From positions 868,001 to 932,000 of the forward strand of contig NZ_AP026442.1 in assembly GCF_027923705.1 (NCBI RefSeq): 64,000 nucleotides of DNA, in the 5' to 3' direction. This stretch comes from Cellulomonas sp. NTE-D12 (GTDB lineage: Bacteria; Actinomycetota; Actinomycetes; Actinomycetales; Cellulomonadaceae). The translations under genes were made by a program, and so were the position numbers. Below, piece by piece: positions 21,140-29,561 of the stretch. The notes below the pieces were generated by a model. It did no database searches. It saw only the letters and a list, made by a program, of their open reading frames with translations, and had not been told where the DNA came from. Each line of letters begins with the position of its first letter. Position 1 is the stretch's first letter.

Positions 21140-21230
21140 CACTTCCTCCGCCGGCATGACCCGGGATCAGGTTCGACGGTCGTAGCGGCGTCGGCTACCT
21201 CTCAGCCCCTGCCGGGGCTCCCGTGTGTCG
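21140..21230 (-). promoter_or_regulatory. TPP (THI-box) riboswitch
   Basis: Read on the minus strand, the leader has the THI-element blocks in order: ACGGGAGCC, GGGCTGAGAGG, a small hairpin GTAGC/GCTAC, and ACCGTCGAACCTGATCCCGG followed by GTCATGCCGGCGGAGGAA. CTGAGAG and the CCTGATCC...GCCGGCG block are the nearly invariant thiamin-pyrophosphate-binding parts. The Shine-Dalgarno (GGAGG) is at the very 3' end, so ligand binding probably blocks translation initiation of the transporter. Boundaries are approximate. Confidence 0.93.
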
Positions 21231-21449
21231 TGCGGAAGCGTAGCGGTGCTCGGGGGGAGCCTCCGTGCCTGCGGGTGAACCTCAGGGTCCGATGGGGGGA
21301 GAACCCGATGGTGCTCCGCACGCCGGTCCCGCCACGATGTCGGCATGGCGTTCGGCACCAGGACCCAGCCCCGTGCCCGATACTCGTCCCGGTTCCGAGG
21401 AACATGGCCGGTGCGACACCATCGAGGGCACGAGGGGCGGTTCACGGAC

Positions 21450-22871
21450 GTGGTCAGGGTGTGGGTCTTCGCCGACCTGCCGCTCGGGCAGGCCGCCGGT
21501 CCGTCGTACATGGTGGAGTCGTGGCAGCGCGAGCTGCGGCTGCTGGGCCTCGAGCCCCGGACGTTCGCCCCGGCGGGCGGCATCGGGGGTCACCGCCGCG
21601 ACGACGAGCAGGTGATCTTCCGCTCCCTGCACGACGTCGGGTACCCCGGCGACCACCACGCGCGGTACTCGGTGCTCGGCGAGCTGCTCCGGGCGCGCAA
21701 GGACCGTCCGGACGTCGTCGTCGTCTCGACCCTCGGCCGGGTCGGGGTGCTGGGGATCATCCTGGCGGCGTTCTACTCGATCCCCCTGGTGATGGTCGTG
21801 TCCACGGACACCACCGGTGCCACCGCGTACTACAACCCCCTGCGCGCGGTCTGGTCCGGCGGCGTCAAGCCGCTGCTGCTGCTGACCGTGTCCGCGCGTG
21901 CCCGCAGGGCGTTCCTGCGGCGGCCGACGGCCACGGGCGACCAACCCGACCGTCGGGCCGGCCGGCTGGTGGACCGGACGACCGCCGCACTGCACGCCGA
22001 TGCGCGGGAGGTGGTGCTGCTGTCCCGCAAGGGCCTGCCCACCTACGGGGCGCTCTGCCCGGCCGCACACGTCACGGTCCTGCCGACGGGCATCGACCGG
22101 CTGCCCGTCGCCCCCGTGCCCAGCGAGCTCGTCTGGCGTCCGGGTGCCCTGCGGATGCTGTACGTCGGGCGGTTCGCCCCGGAGAAGAACCTGCCCGTGC
22201 TGCTGCACGCCGTGCGGCGCGCGGTCGACCAGGGCGTCGACGTGCACCTGGCGCTCGTCGGCGGAGGGCCGCTGCGCGAGCGGCTGGCCGTCGAGGCCGA
22301 GCGGCTGGGCGTCGCCGACCGGGTCACGGTGATCGGTCCCTACCCGCGGGGCGAGCTCGGGGGCGTCTACGCCAGCGCCGACGTGTTCGCCTTCCCCTCG
22401 GTGGTGGACACGCAGGCGTACGTGCTCAACGAGGCCGCCCACGAGCGGCTGGCGCTGCTGGTGTCCGACACCGCGAACGGCGTCGTCGAGGACGGCGTGT
22501 CGGCTCTCGTCGTGCCGCCCGACCCAGAGTCCTACGCGCGGGCCCTGGGCACGTTGCGGGACCGGGCGCTCCGCGAGCGCCTGGGTGCCGCGGCGCAGCT
22601 CCGCGCGCGGCAGCTCGGGGAGGGTCAGCAGTGCGCTCGGTTGGCCGACGTGATCCGCCGCGCCGCCACCGGCCCCGGCGCCGACCCTGTCGATGACCTG
22701 ACCCCTGGTCCGGCCGACGGCCTCGCCGCAGGCCGGACCACGGCGCTCGGCGCGTCGGACCTCTGGGACGGCGCGGTGCCCCTCGCGGCGGCGGACCTCT
22801 GGGACGGCACCGTCCCGTCGGTGGCACGGCGTCCGGTCGACGCCGTCAGCGAGGCCGTACCGACCAGATGA
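21450..22871 (+). CDS. GT4-family glycosyltransferase
   Basis: A 473-residue GT-B enzyme. The N-terminal half starts VRVWVFADLPLGQAAGPSYM and contains the acceptor-domain helix VESWQRELRLLG. The C-terminal half has the nucleotide-sugar binding core RMLYVGRFAPEKNLPVLLHA, GGGPLRERL and the E-x7-E region around VVDTQAYVLNEAAHERLALL. The frame is open from 21345, but the GTG at 21450 starts at the conserved first strand. A 12-residue direct repeat (DLWDGAVPLAAA / DLWDGTVP) lies near the C-terminus. Its last 26 bases overlap the end of the PIG-L gene on the opposite strand. Sugar and acceptor are unknown. Confidence 0.85.
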   Translation: MVRVWVFADLPLGQAAGPSYMVESWQRELRLLGLEPRTFAPAGGIGGHRRDDEQVIFRSLHDVGYPGDHHARYSVLGELLRARKDRPDVVVVSTLGRVGVLGIILAAFYSIPLVMVVSTDTTGATAYYNPLRAVWSGGVKPLLLLTVSARARRAFLRRPTATGDQPDRRAGRLVDRTTAALHADAREVVLLSRKGLPTYGALCPAAHVTVLPTGIDRLPVAPVPSELVWRPGALRMLYVGRFAPEKNLPVLLHAVRRAVDQGVDVHLALVGGGPLRERLAVEAERLGVADRVTVIGPYPRGELGGVYASADVFAFPSVVDTQAYVLNEAAHERLALLVSDTANGVVEDGVSALVVPPDPESYARALGTLRDRALRERLGAAAQLRARQLGEGQQCARLADVIRRAATGPGADPVDDLTPGPADGLAAGRTTALGASDLWDGAVPLAAADLWDGTVPSVARRPVDAVSEAVPTR

Positions 22872-23727
22872 CGTCGCCGCCGCGCAGCCGGTGCGCGCGG
22901 CGCAGCATCGGCCCCAGCTGACACATCCCCCCCAGGGCCGGCGTCTGGCTGCGGTACTCCGCCACCGCGGCCACGTGGCGGTCCTGCGACCAGCGGTCCA
23001 CCGGGTGCACCGTGCACCGCCAGCCCAGCGACGTCCACCCCGGCACGTACGCGTCGAGCGACGGGCCGACGCCGATCGCGGCGGTCCCGGCGAGCACCAC
23101 GCCCTCCGCCGGACCCGCCCACCCGGGTGCCTCGCGCAGCCGGCGCCACAGGGGACCGGCGTGCTCCCGGGTGACCGGGTGCCGGTGGCGGGCGCCGTTG
23201 CCCAGCGCGTAGAAGTCCTCGTAGAAGCCGACCCGGTCGGTCGCCTGCAGGCGCACGGCGGCGGTGAGGGCTGCCACCGCGACCTCGACGTGGTCGACGT
23301 GGTGGCCGATCCCGAGCGGCGCCAGCACGCGCACCCCCGGACGGGCGAGCGCCTCGGCGACCACGTCCTCCAGGTGGCCCAGCTCCTCGAACCCGGAGGA
23401 GCCGGCGGGCGTACGGAAGGCGGCGCGCAGGCCTCGTGCCGGGGGCCGCCGCCACACGCGCTCCGGCAGGTCGAGGCGACGAGCACCGGCACCGAGCAGG
23501 GCCAGCGCACGGTCGTCCTCCGCCAGCCGGGTGGTGTAGTCGGCGAACCGCCGCAGCCCACGGGGAACGGCGGCCGCGGCCGGGGCGCGGGTGAACGCCG
23601 TCCAGACCTCCACGTGCTCGCCGGCCGCGGCCCGCCCCGCGATGAGCGCGCCGAGGGACAGGACGGCGTCGTCCAGGTGCGGCGAGACGACCACCAGCCC
23701 GCCGGTCGCCGCCACGGCGCCGATCAT
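22846..23727 (-). CDS. PIG-L (LmbE-like) family deacetylase
   Basis: A 293-residue zinc-dependent N-deacetylase-type protein. The N-terminal VVVSPHLDDAVLSLGALIAG carries the PHxDD metal motif; GIGHHVDHVEVAV holds the second histidine pair. The family includes GlcNAc-PI, GlcNAc-Ins (MshB) and antibiotic deacetylases. The ATG at 23727 was chosen over an upstream start (23868) because the conserved first strand starts nine residues later. It converges with, and overlaps, the GT4 gene. A glycosyltransferase plus a PIG-L enzyme suggests modification of an N-acetylhexosamine conjugate, but no specific product can be named. Confidence 0.88.
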   Translation of the reverse strand: MIGAVAATGGLVVVSPHLDDAVLSLGALIAGRAAAGEHVEVWTAFTRAPAAAAVPRGLRRFADYTTRLAEDDRALALLGAGARRLDLPERVWRRPPARGLRAAFRTPAGSSGFEELGHLEDVVAEALARPGVRVLAPLGIGHHVDHVEVAVAALTAAVRLQATDRVGFYEDFYALGNGARHRHPVTREHAGPLWRRLREAPGWAGPAEGVVLAGTAAIGVGPSLDAYVPGWTSLGWRCTVHPVDRWSQDRHVAAVAEYRSQTPALGGMCQLGPMLRRAHRLRGGDVIWSVRPR

Positions 23728-23802
23728 GCCAGGGCCCCCTCCGTGGACCCGGACCACGTCGATCGGCACCCGGTGGCGCCTCCCGCTGGCTACCGTCGGC
23801 TG

Positions 23803-25185
23803 GTGCCCTCCGCGATGGTGCCCATCGAGCTCGACGACGAGCGTGCGCCGGCGCCGGGTCCGCGGCACCGGCCGCCCTCAGGCCGCACCCGGGTGTGGCT
23901 GCTCGGGGGCGCTGCTGCGGTCGTGCTCGCACTGGTCGCCGGCCAGTGGGCCGCGGACGCCTGGGCCCGCGCCGGCTGGGAGCGCCTGTCCGACCGCACG
24001 GAGGTGGTCGCGCCGGTCGACCGGTCGCTGACGGTCCGCTGGTCGCTCGGCCCGTCCACGTTCGTGTCGGTCAGCCAGGGTGTCGCCTGGCGCGGGACGG
24101 TCGTCGGCCCCGTCCTCGGCGCGGACGGCTCCATCGGCGTCGTCGAGCTCGACGGCCGTGACGGCCACGTGCGCTGGACCAGGTCGGTGATCGGACCGGA
24201 CACCGCCCGGAGCGCCAAGGAGGGTGCGCTCCGCCCGACGGGGTCCTGCGAGCGGGTCCCGGACGACGCGTCCCGGATCGTCTGTCTGCTCACGGATGCG
24301 GTCGTGCTGACCGCGGGGCCCTCGGTCAGCACCTCGCAGGCGACGCAGGCCCATCTCGTCGTGCTCGACCCGCGGAACGGCTCGGTACGGGCCAGCCATG
24401 CCGTCGCCGGCGACCTCTCGCACCTCGGTGTCGTTCTCCACAGCGGGCTGGCGGTCCTGGTGTCCTCCACCCGGCACCAGGTGGTGGGCGTGGACGCGGG
24501 CTCGGGCGTCGAGCGGTGGCGCACGGCGCCGTCCGTCCTGCAGGACGGGAGCGGCCACGGCGTGGTGCGCGTCGGGGAGCTGGTGGCGGTGGCCGGTGAC
24601 ACGGCACTGGACCTGCTCGGCCCGGACGGGAAGGTTCGCCGCTCCGTCGACCTGCGGGGCTACGCAGGTGCGCAGCCGCTGGCGGACGGCCGGCTGGTGC
24701 TGCCGGACGCGGCGGGCACGCTCGTCGTCGGACCCGACCGCGACCTGCACCTCGACGGCGTCCCGGTGGGCATCGCGTCCGACGACGGCAGTCTTCCCGG
24801 CCTCACGCTCCTCCGGAGCGGCGTCCTGCGGGCCTTCGACCCCGACGGCCGGCAGCTGTGGCAGCTGCCGGGTGCCTCCCCGGCGGGCGTCGTCGTGCTC
24901 GGCGGCGTCGTGTACGTCACCCGGGACGGGGGTGTGACGGCCGTCGACGGGTCGACCGGGGCGGTGCGATGGCAGGCCTCCCTGCCGGTCCAGCAGCTGC
25001 CCCCGGTCACCGACGGCCGCGTCCTGGTCGTCGCGCTGGGTGCAGACGTGGCGGCGCTCGACCTGCGGACGGGTGCGGTGCTCTGGCGCGCGCCGCTGCC
25101 TGCCGGCCACCCGCGGCTCCTCGGGTTCGACGGGCTGCTCCTCGCGATCGCCCAGGACGGCTCGGACATCGTCGTCGTCGGCTGA
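23803..25185 (+). CDS. Membrane-anchored PQQ/WD-like beta-propeller protein
   Basis: A 460-residue protein with a short cytoplasmic N-terminus, one hydrophobic anchor (VWLLGGAAAVVLALVAGQWA) and an extracytoplasmic domain of repeated blades with the PQQ-like pattern: LDGRDGHVRWTRSV, LDPRNGSVRASHAV, VDAGSGVERWRTAP, VDGSTGAVRWQASL and LDLRTGAVLWRAPL. The fold is a quinoprotein-like beta-propeller without evident cofactor or catalytic residues, so a binding or scaffold role is more likely. GTG 23803 or ATG 23815 could be the start. A hairpin terminator follows the stop directly. Confidence 0.85.
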   Translation: MPSAMVPIELDDERAPAPGPRHRPPSGRTRVWLLGGAAAVVLALVAGQWAADAWARAGWERLSDRTEVVAPVDRSLTVRWSLGPSTFVSVSQGVAWRGTVVGPVLGADGSIGVVELDGRDGHVRWTRSVIGPDTARSAKEGALRPTGSCERVPDDASRIVCLLTDAVVLTAGPSVSTSQATQAHLVVLDPRNGSVRASHAVAGDLSHLGVVLHSGLAVLVSSTRHQVVGVDAGSGVERWRTAPSVLQDGSGHGVVRVGELVAVAGDTALDLLGPDGKVRRSVDLRGYAGAQPLADGRLVLPDAAGTLVVGPDRDLHLDGVPVGIASDDGSLPGLTLLRSGVLRAFDPDGRQLWQLPGASPAGVVVLGGVVYVTRDGGVTAVDGSTGAVRWQASLPVQQLPPVTDGRVLVVALGADVAALDLRTGAVLWRAPLPAGHPRLLGFDGLLLAIAQDGSDIVVVG

Positions 25186-25212
25186 TCGGACGCCCCTGGG
25201 GCGAGCGTCCGA
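25186..25212 (+). terminator. Hairpin terminator after the beta-propeller gene
   Basis: TCGGACGC (25186-25193) pairs with GCGTCCGA (25205-25212), starting directly after the TGA stop; the loop can extend the stem with CCCC/GGGG. Confidence 0.7.
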
Positions 25213-25342
25213 CGAGGTCTGCGCCGGTCCGAGGCGGCCGGGCGCCCGGTGCCGCGGCGGTAGACTCGGGTGCACGGTCCGCCCGCCCGGCGCGCGTCGC
25301 GCCCGGCAGATCCCGCAGAAGCCCGCGAGGAGCACCCTGAAG

Positions 25343-26854
25343 GTGACGATCCCCCGCCCCGCAGCCGTCGTCGTCCTCGCCGCGGGGGAGGGCACCCGGA
25401 TGCGCTCAGCCGTCCCCAAGGTGCTGCACACGTTGGCCGGTCGTTCCATGCTCGGTCACGCGGTGACCACCGCCCGCGCGCTGGAGCCGGAACGCGTCGT
25501 GGTGGTCGTCCGGCACGGGCGGGAGGCGGTCGTCGAGCACCTCGCGCAGATCGACCCCGAGGCGCTGGTGGCCGACCAGGACGAGATCCCGGGCACGGGC
25601 CGCGCGGTCCAGGTGGCGCTCGCGGCGCTCGACTCGGCGCAGCAGGTGGACGGCTCGATCGTGGTGATGGCGGGCGACGTGCCGCTGCTGGACGCCGGCA
25701 CGCTGCAGCAGCTGCTGCTGGCGCACCACGAGGACGCCGACGCGGTGACGGTGCTCACCACCGAGGTGGCGGACCCGACGGGCTACGGGCGCGTGCTGCG
25801 CGAGCCGGGCACCGGTGACGTCGCGGGGGTCGTCGAGGAGAAGGACGCCGACGACCAGCAGCGCGAGATCCGCGAGATCAACACCTCCACCTACGTGTTC
25901 GACGCGGCGGTCCTGCGTTCGGCGCTGACCCGGCTCGGCCGGGACAACGCGGCCGGCGAGGTGTACCTGACGGACGTCCTGGCCATCGCGCGTGGCGACG
26001 GCGGCCGCGTGCGGGCCCTGCGCACCGACGACACGCTCTCGGTGGAGGGCGTCAACGACCGCGTGCAGCTGGCCGTGCTCCGGGCGGAGCTGAACCGCCG
26101 CATCCTCGAGGACTGGATGCGGTCCGGGGTCACCGTGGTCGACCCGGCCACCACCTGGGTCGACGTGGACGTCGACCTCGCCCAGGACGTCACGCTGCTG
26201 CCCGGCACCCAGCTGTTCGGCGCCACCACGGTGGCGAGCGGCGCGACGATCGGCCCGGACACCACGCTGACGGACGTCGAGGTCGGCCCCGGCGCGTCGG
26301 TCGTCCGGTCCCACGGCTCGCTCGCGGTGATCGCCGCCGGCGCGACCGTCGGCCCGTTCTCCTACCTGCGTCCCGGCACGGTGCTCGGCGAGGGCGGCAA
26401 GATCGGCGCGTTCGTCGAGACCAAGAACGCGGTGATCGGCACGGGGTCCAAGGTGCCGCACCTGTCCTACATCGGCGACGCGACGATCGGCGACCACACC
26501 AACATCGGCGCGGCCTCGGTCACGGCCAACTACGACGGCACGACGAAGCACCGCACCACCATCGGCTCGCACGTACGCATCGGCGCGGACACGATGCTGG
26601 TCGCGCCGGTGACCGTCGGCGACGGCGCGTTCACGGGCGCCGGCACCGTCGTCCGCCGCGACGTGCCGCCGGGCGCGCTGGCCGTGAACGCCACCAGCCA
26701 GCGCACGGTGGAGAACTGGGTGCAGCGCACCCGCCCCGACTCGGCGGCGGCCCAGGCCGCCGCCCGCGCCCGCGGCCTGCGCCCACCTGACGACCCTGCT
26801 GCCCCTGCCGCCGACCCCACCGCTGCACCCGAGGACAAGGACACCGCCCGATGA
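25343..26854 (+). CDS. glmU: Bifunctional GlmU: GlcN-1-P acetyltransferase / GlcNAc-1-P uridyltransferase
   Basis: A 503-residue cytoplasmic enzyme that makes UDP-GlcNAc for peptidoglycan and other glycans. The N-terminal pyrophosphorylase domain carries VVVLAAGEGTRMRS with PKVLH. The C-terminal left-handed beta-helix acetyltransferase carries many hexapeptides and GAFVETKNAVIG, SYIGDATIGDHTNIGA and TVTANYDGTTKH-like motifs. The chosen start is a GTG (VTIPRPAAVVV) after AGGAG. A TAGACT box at 25261 could be the -10 of its promoter. Its stop overlaps prs by four bases. It also supplies UDP-GlcNAc for the amino-sugar pathway further downstream. Confidence 0.95.
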   Translation: MTIPRPAAVVVLAAGEGTRMRSAVPKVLHTLAGRSMLGHAVTTARALEPERVVVVVRHGREAVVEHLAQIDPEALVADQDEIPGTGRAVQVALAALDSAQQVDGSIVVMAGDVPLLDAGTLQQLLLAHHEDADAVTVLTTEVADPTGYGRVLREPGTGDVAGVVEEKDADDQQREIREINTSTYVFDAAVLRSALTRLGRDNAAGEVYLTDVLAIARGDGGRVRALRTDDTLSVEGVNDRVQLAVLRAELNRRILEDWMRSGVTVVDPATTWVDVDVDLAQDVTLLPGTQLFGATTVASGATIGPDTTLTDVEVGPGASVVRSHGSLAVIAAGATVGPFSYLRPGTVLGEGGKIGAFVETKNAVIGTGSKVPHLSYIGDATIGDHTNIGAASVTANYDGTTKHRTTIGSHVRIGADTMLVAPVTVGDGAFTGAGTVVRRDVPPGALAVNATSQRTVENWVQRTRPDSAAAQAAARARGLRPPDDPAAPAADPTAAPEDKDTAR

Positions 26855-27834
26855 CCGGCATCATCACCACGGACGGTGAGAAGCGACTCGTGCTGGTCTC
26901 GGGCCGTGCTCACCCGGAGCTCGCGACCGACGTGGCGCAGCACCTCGGCGTCGAGCTGGTCCCGACCACGGCGTACGACTTCGCCAACGGCGAGATCTAC
27001 ACGCGGTTCGGCGAGTCCGTGCGCGGTGCGGACGCGTTCGTCCTGCAGTCGCACACCCGTCCGGTGAACACCTGGATCATGGAGCAGCTGCTCATGGTCG
27101 ACGCGCTCAAGCGCGCCTCCGCCAAGACCGTCACCGTCGTCGCGCCGTTCTACGGCTACGCCCGTCAGGACAAGAAGCACCGCGGCCGCGAGCCGATCTC
27201 CGCCCGCCTGATGGCGGACCTGTTCAAGACGGCCGGCGCCGACCGGATCATGAGCGTCGACCTGCACGCCGCGCAGATCCAGGGGTTCTTCGACGGGCCG
27301 GTGGACCACCTGTGGGCGATGCCGATCCTGGTCGAGTACGTCCGGACCCGGGTGGACACCTCCAACGTGACGGTCGTCTCGCCGGACGCCGGACGCATCC
27401 GGGTCGCCGAGCAGTGGGCGGCCAAGCTCGGCGGCGGCCCCCTGGCGTTCGTGCACAAGACCCGCGACATCCGCCGGCCCAACCAGGCCGTGGCCAACCG
27501 GGTGGTCGGTGACGTCGAGGGCCGCAACTGCGTGCTGGTCGACGACCTGATCGACACCGCGGGCACCATCTCCGAGGCGGTCCGCGTGGTGCTGGAGGCC
27601 GGCGCCAAGGACGTGCTCGTCGCGGCGACCCACGGCGTGCTGTCCGACCCGGCCGTCGCGCGCCTCGAGGCGTGCGGCGCCCGCGAGGTCGTCGTCACCG
27701 ACACGCTGCCGATCGCCGAAGAGGTGCAGTTCCCCAAGCTGACGGTGCTGTCCATCGCCCCGCTGCTGGCCCGCGCGATCCGCGAGGTCTTCGACGACGG
27801 CTCCGTCACGTCGCTGTTCGACGGGCAGGCCTGA
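26851..27834 (+). CDS. prs: Ribose-phosphate pyrophosphokinase
   Basis: A 327-residue PRPP synthetase that converts ribose 5-phosphate and ATP to phosphoribosyl pyrophosphate for nucleotide, histidine and tryptophan synthesis. Signatures are the flexible loop YARQDKKHRGREPISARLMA, VDLHAAQIQGFFDGPVDHL, the histidine loop region VVSPDAGRIRVAEQWA and the PRPP-binding loop VLVDDLIDTAGTI. It is translationally coupled to glmU (ATGA). A strong terminator lies downstream. Confidence 0.97.
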   Translation: MTGIITTDGEKRLVLVSGRAHPELATDVAQHLGVELVPTTAYDFANGEIYTRFGESVRGADAFVLQSHTRPVNTWIMEQLLMVDALKRASAKTVTVVAPFYGYARQDKKHRGREPISARLMADLFKTAGADRIMSVDLHAAQIQGFFDGPVDHLWAMPILVEYVRTRVDTSNVTVVSPDAGRIRVAEQWAAKLGGGPLAFVHKTRDIRRPNQAVANRVVGDVEGRNCVLVDDLIDTAGTISEAVRVVLEAGAKDVLVAATHGVLSDPAVARLEACGAREVVVTDTLPIAEEVQFPKLTVLSIAPLLARAIREVFDDGSVTSLFDGQA

Positions 27835-27848
27835 CCCTCGCACCACGC

Positions 27849-27888
27849 ACCGGTCGGCCGGGGTTGGGAGCCACCCCCGGCGACCGGT
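27849..27888 (+). terminator. Terminator hairpin after prs
   Basis: ACCGGTC...GCCGGGG pairs with CCCCGGC...GACCGGT across 27849-27888, a long stem closing a roughly 10-nt loop, 15 bp after the prs stop. Confidence 0.8.
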
Positions 27889-28113
27889 AAGATCCTCGGG
27901 TTGCCTCGGCGAGGGATGTCGGACGGTCGGCCGTGGGACCCGCAGCGATGTGGGCCTCGAACGGGCGTCCCGGCTCCGTGATCGACTGGGTGCGGATGCC
28001 TCCGCCTGCCCGTCCAGCGCCCCGCGTCGAGGCCCACCGACCTGATCGCTCTACCCCGCTTCCGACTTCCGTCGTGCGCCTCGTGGCCGCGACACCGACC
28101 ACGAGGAGACACC
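27888..28113 (+). promoter_or_regulatory. Promoter and long structured leader of rplY
   Basis: Right after the prs terminator a -10-like TAAGAT (27888-27893) suggests a transcription start near 27900, giving a leader of about 210 nt. Within it, ACCCGCA-GCGA-TGTGGGC forms a hairpin with a GNRA tetraloop (about 27940-27957), followed by a short ACGGG/CCCG(T) hairpin. The length and structure suggest a cis-acting, possibly autoregulatory, ribosomal-protein leader. Nothing coding is seen. Confidence 0.4.
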
Positions 28114-28737
28114 ATGGCCGAGACCAAGCTCGTCGCCACCGCCCGCACGGAGTTCGGCAAGGGGGCCGCCCGTCGCCTGCGCCGCTCGCACCAGATCCCC
28201 GCCGTCCTGTACGGCCACGGCACCGCGCCGGTGCACGTCGCCCTGCCGGGCCACGAGCTGATGCTGGCGGTCAAGCACTCCAACGCGCTGCTGGCGATCG
28301 AGCTCGACGGCAAGACGACGCTGGCCCTGGCCAAGGACGTCCAGGTCGAGCCGGTGCACCAGGTCATCGAGCACGTGGACCTGCTGATCGTCCGCCGTGG
28401 CGAGAAGGTCACCGTCGACATCCCGGTGCACGTGGTGGGCGAGTCCGCCCCCGGCACCATCCACGTCGTGGAGACCCAGACGCTGTCCCTCGAGGCGGAC
28501 GCGACGGCGCTGCCGGACCGCGTCGAGGTGTCCATCGAGGGTCTCGAGGACGGTGCCATCGTGCACGCCGGCGACATCACGCTGCCGGCCGGCTCCACGC
28601 TGCTGACGGACGCCGAGCACATCGTGCTGACCGTCTCCGTGCCGCGCGCCTCCGCCGAGGACCTCGCCATCGAGGAGGCCGCCTCCCAGCTGGCCGACAA
28701 GCAGTCCGCTGCCAGCGCCGCGGCCGCCGAGGCCTGA
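28114..28737 (+). CDS. rplY: 50S ribosomal protein L25/Ctc
   Basis: A 207-residue ribosomal protein of the long CTC/TL5 type that binds 5S rRNA. The N-terminal L25 domain begins KLVATARTEFGKGAARRLRR and includes IPAVLYGHG. The C-terminal TL5 beta domain includes LEADATALPDRVEVSIEGLE and DGAIVHAGDITLPAG. A short Ala-rich tail ends the protein. A GGAGA Shine-Dalgarno (ACGAGGAGACACC) precedes the ATG. It is preceded by its own leader and followed by a strong terminator, so it is probably monocistronic. Confidence 0.95.
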   Translation: MAETKLVATARTEFGKGAARRLRRSHQIPAVLYGHGTAPVHVALPGHELMLAVKHSNALLAIELDGKTTLALAKDVQVEPVHQVIEHVDLLIVRRGEKVTVDIPVHVVGESAPGTIHVVETQTLSLEADATALPDRVEVSIEGLEDGAIVHAGDITLPAGSTLLTDAEHIVLTVSVPRASAEDLAIEEAASQLADKQSAASAAAAEA

Positions 28738-28753
28738 TCGAGCGACGCTGCGT

Positions 28754-28788
28754 GACGCGCCCGGCACCGACACGGTGCCGGGCGCGTC
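28754..28788 (+). terminator. Perfect 15-bp hairpin after rplY
   Basis: GACGCGCCCGGCACC (28754-28768) and its exact complement (28774-28788) flank a 5-nt loop, 16 bp after the rplY stop. Confidence 0.9.
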
Positions 28789-28830
28789 CCACGTCCGGGC
28801 ACGTGACGCGAGAGACGGGAGAGTGACCTG

Positions 28831-29454
28831 GTGACCGACTCGCCGTGGCTCGTCGTCGGGCTGGGCAACCCCGGATCCCAGTACGCGGGCAACCGCCACA
28901 ACCTCGGCGCGATGGTGGTCGAGGAGCTGGCCCGCCGCACCGGGAGCACCCTGGGCCGCCCCGGGGGCCTCGCCGGCCGCCGGCCGCAGGCGACGGTCGC
29001 GGAGGCGCGGCTGGGCATGTCGGCCGGAGGAGCGCCCGGGCCCCGCGTGGTGCTCGCCCGGCCGACGACGTACATGAACGAGTCCGGTGGTCCGGTCGCG
29101 GCCCTCGCTCGCTACTACGGGGTCCCGGCGGAGCGGATCGTGCTGGTGCACGACGAGCTGGACATCCCGTTCGCCGACGTCCGCGTCAAGCAGGGTGGGG
29201 GAGAGGGCGGCCACAACGGTCTGCGCGACACCAGCCGGGCTCTGGGGACGCGGGACTACGTCCGCGTCCGCGTCGGCATCGGCCGGCCGCCCGGCCGGAT
29301 GGACGCCGCCGACTACGTGCTGCACGACTTCGGGTCGGCCGAGCGGGCCGACGTGCCGTGGCTGGTCGACCGCGCGGCGGACGCCGTCGAGGCCGTCGTC
29401 CTCGAGGGCCTGCACGTGGCGCAGCAGCGGTTCCACACCAAGGACCCCGGCTAG
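28831..29454 (+). CDS. pth: Peptidyl-tRNA hydrolase
   Basis: A 207-residue bacterial Pth1 that frees tRNA from peptidyl-tRNA. VVGLGNPGSQYAGNRHNLG holds the catalytic histidine (about residue 23); the substrate-binding RPTTYMNESG, the HDELDIPF motif and GGGEGGHNGLRD are present. The GTG start is preceded by GGGAGAG. Compared with usual members there is a short glycine-rich insertion (AEARLGMSAGGAPGPR). rplY-pth adjacency is common in bacteria. Confidence 0.96.
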   Translation: MTDSPWLVVGLGNPGSQYAGNRHNLGAMVVEELARRTGSTLGRPGGLAGRRPQATVAEARLGMSAGGAPGPRVVLARPTTYMNESGGPVAALARYYGVPAERIVLVHDELDIPFADVRVKQGGGEGGHNGLRDTSRALGTRDYVRVRVGIGRPPGRMDAADYVLHDFGSAERADVPWLVDRAADAVEAVVLEGLHVAQQRFHTKDPG

Positions 29455-29561
29455 ATCACCCGCACGAAGAGGGTGAAAGGTCCCGAATCGGACAATTGGG
29501 TCTTATCGCCACAGAACATCCGCAATAGCCTCAACCCCGACACCTGATCGGGGGGCGGGGC
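29455..29561 (+). promoter_or_regulatory. AT-richer promoter region of the first polysaccharide gene
   Basis: This region contains TCACCC(9 nt)GGGTGA at 29456-29476, GTCCCGAAT at 29480-29488, TTATCGCC at 29503 and GCAATAGCCTC at 29522-29532. GTCCYGAAT and GCAATAGCCTC both recur upstream of the GT2 gene at 63300, and GTCCCGAAT also precedes the lipoprotein operon at 61755. A shared promoter or operator is likely; its regulator is unknown. Confidence 0.45.

Noticed and set aside
21133..21157. Transporter start at 21157
   Set aside because: That ATG lies within the conserved TPP aptamer core, and no ribosome-binding site precedes it.
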